Shown in pieces: positions 8,796 to 16,526 of a stretch of DNA of 64,000 bases. The stretch is from PALSA-129 sp050014595. GTDB lineage: Bacteria; Acidobacteriota; Terriglobia; Bryobacterales; Bryobacteraceae. Each line of letters starts with the position of its first letter. The first letter of the stretch is position 1. The translations under genes and the position numbers were made by a program. The DNA lies in contig JBEKDA010000023.1 in NCBI GenBank assembly GCA_050014595.1, positions 49,088 to 113,087 on the forward strand, read 5' to 3'. The notes beneath the pieces are model-generated. The model saw only the letters and a list, made by a program, of their open reading frames with translations, did no database searches and had not been told where the DNA came from.

Positions 8796-10553
8796 ATGGT
8801 AAAACTCGTTGCAATCCTGTCCCTTCTGCTGGTCGCCGCGGGATGCGGCAAAAAGCCGGCTCAGAAATTTGCCGCGCTCTCCGAAGAATTCGTCTACACC
8901 ACGTTGTCTTTTTCGCCTTCCGCGGCGACCGCCGCGGGGCTGCACAAATACCAGGACCGAAGCCTGGACGGCTTGCTGGACGACATGAGCTCGTCGAGCA
9001 TTGCGCGCCAGCGCAGTTTCTACCTGGGCTTCCGCGAACGTCTGGAGCGGCTCAAGGCGGATGAGCTTTCGGCCGAGGACCGCGCCGACCGGCAGATTCT
9101 GGAAGACCAGATTTCGCTAGCCCTGCTGGAATTCGACGAGATCCGCAACTACATGCACAACCCGGCGACGTATGTCGAAACGCTGGGGAACGCTCTTTTC
9201 ACGCCGTATGTTCTGGAGTACGCGCCCAAGAGCGAGCGCGCCGACCACATCATTTCCAGGCTGAAGCTGGTTCCTCTTTTCCTGGACCAGGCGAGGAGCA
9301 ATGTAACGTCGGCGCCGGCCATCTGGGCGAGCGTGGCGGCAGATGAGAATCAAGGCAACATCGACATGGTGGACAAGACCATCCGCATCTGGGCGCCGGA
9401 GGATCGGCGCGAGGCCTACGCGCGGGCCGCGCAACCCGCGCTGATGGCCATGCGGCGGTTTCAGGATTACCTCAAGGGGAACCTGGCGCCCCGCAACGAT
9501 TACAATTGGCGGCTGGGCGGCAAGAGCTATCCCAAGAAATTCCGTTACTCGCTGGAGAGCGGAATCGAAGCCGACAGCGCGTTGCTGATGGCGGAGACGG
9601 AGCTGAAGCAGGTACGCGGGCGGATGCTGGCGCTATCGCTGCCGTTGCATAAGCAGATGTTTCCGGGGCACCCGGAACACACCGATTTAGCCGGCGAAGC
9701 GCAGGAAAACCGGGTGGTCGGCGAGGTGCTGGCGAAAATTGGGGAGCGCCACTCGACGCGTGAATCCTACATGGATGACGCGCGGCAGGATCTGGCGGAA
9801 GCACGCGCCTTTGTGGAGAGCAAACACTTGGTGACGCTGCCGTCGCGCGCCAATCTCCAGGTGATTCCGACGCCGGAGTTCATGCGGGGCGCGTACTCGG
9901 TGGGCGGCTTCAACGCCGCGCCCGCGCTCGAGCCGCAACTGGGGGCCTTTTATTGGGTAACTCCGATTGCGCCGGACTGGCCCAAGGAGCGGGCCGATTC
10001 CAAGCTGCGGGAATACAATTTCTACAAGTTGAAGCTGCTGACGATTCACGAGGCTATGCCCGGCCATTACGTGCAGATGGAGGTGGCCAACGATGTGCAA
10101 CCGCCGGCTCGGCGCCTGCTGCGTTCGGTCTTCGGAAACGGACCGTACATCGAGGGTTGGGCGGAACTGGCCACGCGCACGATGATCGAGCAAGGCTTTC
10201 TGGATAACTCGCCCGAACTGGCGCTTACTTTCGCCAAGGAGGAACTGCGCGTACTGGCCAACACGATTCTGGATGTGCGGCTGCACATGCTCGACATGAG
10301 CGATCAGGAGGCCCTGGACCTGATGGAGCAACGGACCTTCCAGGAGCACGAGGAAGCCGTCGAGAAACTGCAGCGCGCCAAGCTTTCCTCCTGCCAGTTG
10401 CCGATGTACTTCCTGGGCTGGCGCGGCTGGAGCCAGGTCCGCAACGACTACCGGCAGGCGAGAGGGGAGGCCTTCAGCATCTCCGGCTTCAACGACCGGG
10501 CGCTGAAGGAAGGGGCGGTGCCGCTGCCGGTTTTGGGCGGACTACTGAAGTGA
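8796..10553 (+). CDS. DUF885 family lipoprotein (putative metallopeptidase)
   Basis: The 585-residue protein has a lipoprotein signal (MVKLVAILSLLLVAAGCGKK) with the lipobox cysteine at residue 17, so it should be anchored to a membrane outside the cytoplasm. The remainder matches DUF885 proteins, with the zinc-binding-like motif HEAMPGHYVQMEVAN and a downstream EGWAELATRTMIEQGF. This arrangement resembles gluzincin-type peptidases; peptidase activity is inferred from the motif only. The start at 8796 is preferred over longer in-frame starts because it gives the signal peptide and follows a -10 element. The gene is followed 67 bp later by lepB. Confidence 0.88.
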   Translation: MVKLVAILSLLLVAAGCGKKPAQKFAALSEEFVYTTLSFSPSAATAAGLHKYQDRSLDGLLDDMSSSSIARQRSFYLGFRERLERLKADELSAEDRADRQILEDQISLALLEFDEIRNYMHNPATYVETLGNALFTPYVLEYAPKSERADHIISRLKLVPLFLDQARSNVTSAPAIWASVAADENQGNIDMVDKTIRIWAPEDRREAYARAAQPALMAMRRFQDYLKGNLAPRNDYNWRLGGKSYPKKFRYSLESGIEADSALLMAETELKQVRGRMLALSLPLHKQMFPGHPEHTDLAGEAQENRVVGEVLAKIGERHSTRESYMDDARQDLAEARAFVESKHLVTLPSRANLQVIPTPEFMRGAYSVGGFNAAPALEPQLGAFYWVTPIAPDWPKERADSKLREYNFYKLKLLTIHEAMPGHYVQMEVANDVQPPARRLLRSVFGNGPYIEGWAELATRTMIEQGFLDNSPELALTFAKEELRVLANTILDVRLHMLDMSDQEALDLMEQRTFQEHEEAVEKLQRAKLSSCQLPMYFLGWRGWSQVRNDYRQARGEAFSISGFNDRALKEGAVPLPVLGGLLK

Positions 10554-10594
10554 GAAATGCGGGCCAGGCAAACGAGCCGGCCGCCCGAAGCGTC

Positions 10595-10600
10595 TATAAT
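10595..10600 (+). promoter_or_regulatory. -10 element (TATAAT) for lepB
   Basis: A perfect TATAAT lies 20 nt before the lepB ATG. The expected transcript start would leave a leader of about 14 nt. No clear -35 hexamer is seen at 16-18 bp. Confidence 0.45.
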
Positions 10601-10620
10601 GATGAGGCAGAAAGTCTGGG

Positions 10621-11214
10621 ATGCAGGAAAACGACAGTCCCGATCTCACCCCACGGGCCGCCTCTCAAGAAGAGCGGCGCCGGCCGTTCCTGGCCGTGCT
10701 TTGGAACGCCCTCTCGTGGGTGCGCGATCTGGCTTTTTCCGTGCTGATCGCGGTGGTCTCCATCGTCTTTATCTACCAGCCGGTGAAGGTGGAAGGAACC
10801 AGCATGACGCCGGGGCTGGACGACCAGGAACGGATTTTCATCAACAAATTCACCTACCGTTTCGGGTTGGGAAATATCGAACGTGGGGACACGGTGGTAT
10901 TCCGGGCGCCCATGGACCCGGACAAATCGTACATCAAGCGGGTAATCGGGCTGCCCGGTGACCGGGTGCGCATCGAGCGCGGGCAGGTATATGTCAATGG
11001 CCGGGCGCTGGTGGAATCCTACATCCAGGACGACTATCGGGACTATTCCAGCATGCAGGAGAAGGTGGTGCCGCCGGACAAATACTTCGTGCTGGGCGAT
11101 CACCGCAATTCTTCGAGCGACAGCCGCGCCTGGGGCTGGGTGCCGCGAGGCAAGATTTACGGGAAAGCCGTCTTTGCCTACTGGCCGCTGGCCAGGATGG
11201 GCCGCTTGAAATAG
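10621..11214 (+). CDS. lepB: Signal peptidase I
   Basis: The 197-residue S26-family peptidase cleaves signal peptides from exported proteins at the outer face of the cytoplasmic membrane. One membrane segment (residues ~36-53, DLAFSVLIAVVSIVFIYQ) precedes the catalytic serine Ser61 (VEGTSMTPGL). The general-base lysine is Lys106 (SYIKRVIGLPGD), and box E is GDHRNSSSDSR. Length and order are normal for a one-span signal peptidase. The many secreted hydrolases and cytochromes around it are its likely substrates. Confidence 0.95.
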   Translation: MQENDSPDLTPRAASQEERRRPFLAVLWNALSWVRDLAFSVLIAVVSIVFIYQPVKVEGTSMTPGLDDQERIFINKFTYRFGLGNIERGDTVVFRAPMDPDKSYIKRVIGLPGDRVRIERGQVYVNGRALVESYIQDDYRDYSSMQEKVVPPDKYFVLGDHRNSSSDSRAWGWVPRGKIYGKAVFAYWPLARMGRLK

Positions 11215-11224
11215 CTCAGTGGGG

Positions 11225-11261
11225 CGGACGCCCTCGTCCGCGCGCGGCCCCCAGGTCGCGC
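11225..11261. repeat. Dispersed 37-bp intergenic repeat, copy 2
   Basis: Second copy of the element at 6449-6485, beginning 10 bp after the lepB stop. The hairpin CGGACG...CGTCCG is conserved while its loop differs by one base. Confidence 0.75.
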
Positions 11262-11353
11262 TCTTGCTCGCACTTCCTTACCGCCGCAGCAGCCACAGCA
11301 TCAGCGTAAGCGCCAGACTAAGCAGGATGCAGGTGGAAACGATACCCACTCCG

Positions 11354-11383
11354 TTGACTTCATGCTTTGCCTCCCGCTATACT
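11354..11383 (+). promoter_or_regulatory. Sigma-70 promoter for the methyltransferase gene
   Basis: TTGACT (11354-11359) and TATACT (11378-11383) are separated by 18 bp, close to the RpoD consensus. The predicted transcript start lies about 6 nt before the ATG at 11396, so the mRNA would be nearly leaderless. Confidence 0.6.
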
Positions 11384-11395
11384 TCGCTCGCGACC

Positions 11396-12313
11396 ATGCA
11401 CTGGAAGATTAAAGGGTTGGTTCAAAAAGTCCTGAGCGGCGTTCCCGGCGGCGTGTTTCTGAACGATCGACTGCAACTGCTCGGCGGACTGCGCCATTTC
11501 GAACAAAACGTAGCCGACAAAGTGGACGATTGGGAGCTGACTTGCCAGTACCTTCACGACGTAGGGTTTGGCATCCCCGGCGTCAGCATCGTCGAAATCG
11601 GGACGGGTTGGTACCCGGTCCTGCCGATCTGTTTCAGTTTCGCCGGCGCCAGGTCCATCAAGACCTACGATATTGAGCGTCACATCAGCGCGAAACTGAC
11701 AAGGCGCGCTCTAGCCGCTCTTGAGCAACACCTCGATGCAATTGCAAAATTCTGCACCGCTGGCCCGGCGGAGACTCGCGAGAAGTACCAACTACTGGTT
11801 CAGGCACCCGGCATTGACAAGCTGCTTTCCCTGTCGGGAATCGAATACTATGCCCCGGGAGATGCTTGCAACACGGGGCTGCCCTCCGACAGCGTGGACC
11901 TGGTTTACTCGAACAGCGTCTTCGAGCACGTGCCCAAGGAGACGATCCTCGAGATCCTGCGAGAAAGCCGGCGTATTCTCAAACCCGGCGGCCTGACGTT
12001 GCACAACATCGGCTGCAACGATCATTACGCTTTCTTTGACCGCTCGATCTCGTTTGTGAATTTCTTGCAGTTCACCGAATCGGAGTGGCGCCGATGGAAT
12101 AATTCGATCCAATACCAGAATCGCCTGCGCGCGCCGCAATTTTTGGACCTGGCCGAAGAGGCCGGTCTCAAGGTGATTTACAAAAGGACCCATGTCCGGG
12201 AGGGAAACCGCGAGGCTCTGGCAAAACTCACAGTGGCGCCCGAATTCCAGCGTTTTTCGCCGGAGGATCTGGCTACTACGAGCCTTGATTTTATTTCCCA
12301 GAAGACCGCCTGA
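11396..12313 (+). CDS. Class I SAM-dependent methyltransferase
   Basis: The 305-residue protein has a Rossmann-type methyltransferase core. The glycine-rich SAM-binding motif I is VSIVEIGTGWYPVLPI, the central acidic/post motif is PSDSVDLVYSNSVFEHVPKE, and motif III is RRILKPGGLTLHNIG. The closest type is the methyltransferase-11 group acting on small molecules or cell-surface sugars. ATG 11396 was chosen because a TTGACT/TATACT promoter lies just before it; no Shine-Dalgarno is present, and a longer start would run into the promoter. Substrate unknown. Confidence 0.85.
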   Translation: MHWKIKGLVQKVLSGVPGGVFLNDRLQLLGGLRHFEQNVADKVDDWELTCQYLHDVGFGIPGVSIVEIGTGWYPVLPICFSFAGARSIKTYDIERHISAKLTRRALAALEQHLDAIAKFCTAGPAETREKYQLLVQAPGIDKLLSLSGIEYYAPGDACNTGLPSDSVDLVYSNSVFEHVPKETILEILRESRRILKPGGLTLHNIGCNDHYAFFDRSISFVNFLQFTESEWRRWNNSIQYQNRLRAPQFLDLAEEAGLKVIYKRTHVREGNREALAKLTVAPEFQRFSPEDLATTSLDFISQKTA

Positions 12314-12644
12314 CCGGTTGTTCGAACCGCCTGCGCCCGGCCGGCTGGACGTTCCGCGGCCGCCTATTACGCCGGGTGATTTCCCGTTCGAAAGACACCG
12401 GCACGGCCGTGCATGCTCGCAGTGACGGTGCAGGGGCGGACGGTCGCTTCCACCTGTAGCCCGCGAAGACGCTCGGCCGGCGCGCCCGCCGCTTGAACCA
12501 TGACGCGCAACCGGGCTTCTGCCGTCGTGATGTCGGTTCTGCCAGGAGGATCCACAGGCCATCAGACCAGCAGCAATGTCTTGGCAGTTTCAGCATTTTT
12601 CGGGTGACGCCATTCGCAGTAAACTCCCGCTAGCCGGCCGGCCG
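12314..12644. other. Intergenic stretch without a supported gene
   Basis: 331 bp between the methyltransferase and the convergent DUF362 gene. A minus-strand frame at 12367-12555 reads like protein in its middle (for example RVMVQAAGAPAERLRGLQVE) but has no ribosome site, and its relation to neighbouring frames suggests decay at best. No terminator with a T-run, RNA or repeat was found. Confidence 0.4.
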
Positions 12645-14219
12645 CTAATCGCCTTTCACCTGCCTGGAGGGTGGGAGCGCGATCAGCTCGATGCCTTCGG
12701 CCTTGCCGAGGTTGCGCGAGTATTGCCTGGCGGTCGAGTTGTTCCAGTGCTCGTGCACACCCAGGCTGGCCAGCGGCTTGCCTTCCCGGGAAGGATCGTA
12801 AACCGTCCCGGAAGGCGGCTTATTGGCCAGCGCGGCTTCGTGGAGGTAGGCGTCGGCGGCGCCGCGGACCTGGGTCTCCTTCGGCTCGCTGCGCAGGAAG
12901 TCGAGGCCCACGGAGTCGATGGCCACCGGGTCCTGCGAAGCGAAGAGGCTGGCCGCCCATCGATCGCCGAATGAGGCGAATTTGGTCACCTTGGTTTCGT
13001 TATGCTCGCCGGGATAGAGGGCGTCCACCAGGTAGAGCAGCGTTTTGCCGCCGAGCTGTTTGTGGCCGATCAGGTCGACCAGGCAGTTGTAGGAGCCGAG
13101 CGGGCGCGTGCGGCCGCCGAAGTTGTGCAGGGTGCGGGGGCTGAATCCGCCGCCGCTCGGAAAATAGACCTCGCCGAAGTGATTCTTGGCGGTGAGAGTG
13201 ACGCCGAACAGGATGTGCGCACGCAGCAGCGCGAAGTTGACCAGGTACTTTGCCTCGGTAACGGTCTTGGGCAGATAGGCTTCGGGGAGGTTGGGGTCGG
13301 CGAAGTGAACGGAGTTGGATGGGTCGAACTCCGCGGCGATCTGGCCGTTGGCGGCGGCTTTGTTGGCGACGAAGCGCACGGCTTGGAAATCGGCGTTGGC
13401 ATTGGCGCGGATCTTCTTGACGATGGGCTCGCCGATGGAGCGGCTGGCGTCGTAGATGGTGATGTTCTCGCCGCGCACGCCGGCCACTTCGATGAGCTCG
13501 GCCACTAGGGCGTAGATCATGTGCGGGCTGGGGACCGCCTGGCCGGTGGTCCAGCCGCCGGAGCGGTTCTGGTTTTCGTTGATCTTGATGGCGATCTTCT
13601 CGCCCGTGCGGTAGCCGGCGCCGGGGGCGCCGTGGGTCTGGTTGAAGTCGCGGAAGAGCGCGTCCCAGGCTTCCTTGCCGGTCTTCTTGCCGGTGAGCGA
13701 ACGAACCGAGTCCGACAGCATGGTGCTGACAAGGCGCTGGTCGGTGTTGGCGTCGTCCCACCAGTCGCCGGTCTTGCCGTCCCAGCGGGCGGCGTCCGGC
13801 TCGTGGGCCCAGACCACGCGGCCGGGAAAGATACCCTTGCCGACGCCGATGGGGGTGTTGGGGGCATCGGAGGGAACGAAGGCTTCCTGGGCGGCGGCGT
13901 CACCGGTGACGCCCAGAGGCAGCCAGACGGCCACCAGCGCGCCGGCCAGGGCGAGGACCGGGAGCGCATAGCGCGAACGGCGCGACCAGGCCGAGGCCCG
14001 GCGATAGAGCGCCTTGAAGCTCAGCAACCCGGCCAGCCAGATAACGAACCCGCTGGCCAGGGGCGCGGCGGCCCGCTGGCAAGGATACGACGCGCGCGAA
14101 GGCTTGGGAATCACGCGCACCAGGAACCAGATGAGAGAAGCCAGGCCGACGAGGATCGTGAGCCGTTTCAGGCCGGGGTGGTGATGCCCTGCAACGTGGC
14201 GACCTTCGGTGTGCTGCAT
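12645..14219 (-). CDS. DUF362 domain protein with N-terminal membrane segments
   Basis: The 524-residue protein begins with about three membrane helices (LTILVGLASLIWFLVRVI, ASGFVIWLAGLLSFKALY, ALPVLALAGALVAVWLPL). A large DUF362 domain follows, with features such as GRVVWAHEPDAARWDGKTG, KIAIKINENQN and ITIYDASRSIGEPIV. DUF362 proteins are often linked to iron-sulfur or reductive processes, but no CxxC cluster motifs are seen here. ATG 14219 was chosen because GGGAGGT sits 3-4 nt upstream; a TTG 18 nt further upstream lacks a site. It stands alone and faces the preceding methyltransferase. Biochemical role unknown. Confidence 0.85.
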   Translation of the reverse strand: MQHTEGRHVAGHHHPGLKRLTILVGLASLIWFLVRVIPKPSRASYPCQRAAAPLASGFVIWLAGLLSFKALYRRASAWSRRSRYALPVLALAGALVAVWLPLGVTGDAAAQEAFVPSDAPNTPIGVGKGIFPGRVVWAHEPDAARWDGKTGDWWDDANTDQRLVSTMLSDSVRSLTGKKTGKEAWDALFRDFNQTHGAPGAGYRTGEKIAIKINENQNRSGGWTTGQAVPSPHMIYALVAELIEVAGVRGENITIYDASRSIGEPIVKKIRANANADFQAVRFVANKAAANGQIAAEFDPSNSVHFADPNLPEAYLPKTVTEAKYLVNFALLRAHILFGVTLTAKNHFGEVYFPSGGGFSPRTLHNFGGRTRPLGSYNCLVDLIGHKQLGGKTLLYLVDALYPGEHNETKVTKFASFGDRWAASLFASQDPVAIDSVGLDFLRSEPKETQVRGAADAYLHEAALANKPPSGTVYDPSREGKPLASLGVHEHWNNSTARQYSRNLGKAEGIELIALPPSRQVKGD

Positions 14220-14414
14220 ATGACCTCCCAAAAACAATGCCGTCAGATGTTTCCATTATAAGTGAAGCAGACTCTTAAATATGAAATAAGCCGATGCCTC
14301 CTGTGCGCTTCCGGTGGGAGGTAGCGCGCCAGTCTACCTTGCGGCCTTTTTTGCGGCCCGGCGGCGGCCGCGTGTGGATGTTGGCGAGATGCCATCTCAC
14401 CGGTCCGGCCCCAC

Positions 14415-14630
14415 TCAGCGTTTGGGCCCGGCCATGGACCGCGCGCGCGCCGCGCGCCGCGCCATCAACAGTAGAAAGGCGCCAAAGGCCAGCATGGAAA
14501 GGCCCGAGTAGAGGTTGACGTTGATGTCCGTCAACGGCGCGCGCATATCCGGCGCGATGATGCCCAGCCCGGCCAGGATGACGCCGAGTATCGAGAAAAA
14601 CAAGCCCGAAGGCACTCTGAGATCCAGCAT
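14415..14630 (-). CDS. Small two-span membrane protein coupled to the symporter
   Basis: The 71-residue protein has two hydrophobic helices (LFFSILGVILAGLGIIAPDM and LYSGLSMLAFGAFLLLMARR) and a basic C-terminus (RRAARARSMAGPKR). Its start lies one base after the stop of the sodium/solute symporter, so the two are almost certainly co-transcribed and co-translated. Small accessory proteins occur beside some SSS-family transporters, which is the likely role here (inference). Confidence 0.8.
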   Translation of the reverse strand: MLDLRVPSGLFFSILGVILAGLGIIAPDMRAPLTDINVNLYSGLSMLAFGAFLLLMARRAARARSMAGPKR

Positions 14631-14631
14631 A

Positions 14632-16302
14632 TTATGCGAACCAAATATTCAGCAAAATCACCAGGGCCGACACGCCGATGGCCAGCGGAGCGGGGCGCTG
14701 ATACCACTTTGCGCCTTCGTCATGCGGGACCTTCGTGAGGCCGTACACTAAACCTTCCAGTTCCTTTTCCGGACGCGGAGCACTCATCATGCTCACCACA
14801 ATGGTCGCCACGAAGCAGGTGGAGAAGGCGAAAATCGCGATCCAGAAATTCTGCGCCATCACCGAGGGGAAGGTGTAGACAGTGCCGAACACGCCGCCTT
14901 TCCCTTCGGCCACCGTGAGTCCCCAGGTGAGCGATGCGGCGATAGTGCCGCCCACCAGCCCGGAAAATGCGCCGTGTGCCGTGGTCCGCTTCCAGAACAT
15001 GCCCAGCAGGAAGGTGGCGAACAGGGGCGCGTTCACGAAGCCGAACACGAACTGCAGCAGGTCCATGATGTTGTTGTAATACTGCGCCAGGTACGCCGCC
15101 CCAATGGAAAGCGCCACGCCGACGATGGTGGTCATGCGGCCCACCTTCAGATAGTGACGGTCCGGCGCGCCCTTGCGGATGTAGCTCTGGTAGATGTCGT
15201 AGGTGAACACCGTGTTGAATGCCGTGACGTTGCCTGCCATCCCGGACATGAACGATGCCATCAGCCCGGTGAGCCCTACTCCCAGCAAGCCGGCCGGATA
15301 GAAGCGGGCCATCAGAGTGGTGAGCACCTGGTCGTAGTCCTTGACGTTGGTGCCGGCCTTAAGCGGCAGGTCGTAGAGATGCGCGCCATCGGCTCCGGCC
15401 ATTTGCGCCAGCGCCACAGCCGCGATGCCGGGCAGAATCACGATGAATGGCAGGAACATCTTGGGAATCGTCCCGATCAGCGGGGTGCGCCGCGCCGCGG
15501 ACATGGAATCGGCAGCCATGGCGCGCTGCACCACCAGGAAGTTCGTGCACCAGTAGCCGAAGCTCAGCACGAACCCGAGCCCCGCCACCATGCCGAACAG
15601 TTCCACGCCCATGGGATTCTGGCTGGAGCTTCCCATGTATTGCCACGAGTGCGTCATGTTGGCCGGCAGGCGCGACACGATGCCCTGCCATCCACCCGCC
15701 TTGGCGCAGGAGAGAATCGCCAGCGGCGCGAATCCCGCCACGATCAGGAAGAACTGCAGCACCTCGTTATAGATGGCGCTGGTCAGGCCGCCCAGGTAGG
15801 TATAGGCGAGCACGATGGCCGCCGACGCCAGCACGGACGTGCTGAAATCCCAGTTCAACACCAGGTGCAGCAGCAGGCCCAGGGCGTACATGGAGATGCC
15901 CGAAGAGAAGATGGTCATCACCGCGAAGGTGAAGGCGTTAAAGCCGCGGGTCTTTTCGTCGAAGCGCAGCTTCAGGTATTCGGGGACGGAGCGGGCCTTG
16001 CTGCCGTAATAGAACGGCATCATGAAAATACCCATGAAGAGCATGGCTGGAATGGCGCCGACCCAATAAAAATGCGCCGTCATGATGCCGTATTTGGCGC
16101 CCGAGGCGGCCATACCGATCAGTTCCTGCGCGCCCAGATTGGCCGCGATGAATGCCAGGCTCGTGATCCAAACCGGGACCGAACGCCCGGACAGCAGAAA
16201 ATCGCCACTGGTCGCGACCTTCTTGCGCAGCACCCAACCGATGCCGATCACAAAGGCGAAGTAGGTAGCCAGAATGACGTAGTCGACGGCAGCGAGCTTC
16301 AA
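14632..16302 (-). CDS. Sodium/solute symporter (SSS family)
   Basis: The 556-residue inner-membrane transporter has about 13-14 helices. It begins KLAAVDYVILATYFAFVIGI, followed by GDFLLSGRSVPVWITSLAFI and the AANLGAQELIGMAASGAKYG signature of sugar-type SSS carriers. Family members couple import of sugars, sialic acids or similar solutes to sodium. The TTG start at 16302 is supported by an upstream GGAGGAG. The gene diverges from a GH2 enzyme; the shared 225-bp interval contains palindrome A (16443-16460), and a TAAAGT -10-like hexamer faces the symporter 22 nt from the palindrome. The small membrane protein follows immediately. The substrate is probably a sugar released by the neighbouring hydrolases. 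Confidence 0.93.
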   Translation of the reverse strand: MKLAAVDYVILATYFAFVIGIGWVLRKKVATSGDFLLSGRSVPVWITSLAFIAANLGAQELIGMAASGAKYGIMTAHFYWVGAIPAMLFMGIFMMPFYYGSKARSVPEYLKLRFDEKTRGFNAFTFAVMTIFSSGISMYALGLLLHLVLNWDFSTSVLASAAIVLAYTYLGGLTSAIYNEVLQFFLIVAGFAPLAILSCAKAGGWQGIVSRLPANMTHSWQYMGSSSQNPMGVELFGMVAGLGFVLSFGYWCTNFLVVQRAMAADSMSAARRTPLIGTIPKMFLPFIVILPGIAAVALAQMAGADGAHLYDLPLKAGTNVKDYDQVLTTLMARFYPAGLLGVGLTGLMASFMSGMAGNVTAFNTVFTYDIYQSYIRKGAPDRHYLKVGRMTTIVGVALSIGAAYLAQYYNNIMDLLQFVFGFVNAPLFATFLLGMFWKRTTAHGAFSGLVGGTIAASLTWGLTVAEGKGGVFGTVYTFPSVMAQNFWIAIFAFSTCFVATIVVSMMSAPRPEKELEGLVYGLTKVPHDEGAKWYQRPAPLAIGVSALVILLNIWFA

Positions 16303-16442
16303 GAGGAGTCTCCTCCACTTCTACAAATTTCAGATTTGAGACACCAGAGTTTACCACAGGGCAATTGGCGGAAAGCCGGACGCTTTTCGCCCTGGCACTC
16401 AAGGCCCTTGGAGGACTTTACCATGCGGCGAGGGTCGAAGTA

Positions 16443-16460
16443 ATCCACCTAAAGTGGGAG
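16443..16460 (+). promoter_or_regulatory. Regulon palindrome, site A (GH2 / symporter divergent promoter)
   Basis: ATCCACCTAAAGTGGGAG matches the 18-bp palindrome found at three other places. Downstream, after 22 nt, lies TATCAT (16483-16488) for the GH2 gene. On the other strand, after 22 nt, lies TAAAGT (16415-16420) facing the symporter gene. Neither direction has a -35 consensus. Confidence 0.7.
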
Positions 16461-16526
16461 CTCTCGTGGGGCTTTCAGATGCTATCATCCGATTATTCCG
16501 CGTTCGTTGGGACGAAGGCATACACC

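Noticed and set aside
11280..11355. Minus-strand hydrophobic peptide frame (VSTCILLSLALTLMLWLLRR)
   Set aside because: No start codon in frame; the nearby ATG with a good ribosome site is in another frame and gives only 20 residues.
12367..12555. Minus-strand frame of 62 codons with protein-like middle
   Set aside because: No ribosome site, no family, and similar-looking stretches continue in another frame; at most a decayed gene.
14974..16443. Plus-strand open frame of 489 codons
   Set aside because: Antisense to the sodium/solute symporter; His/Arg/Gln-rich shadow composition.
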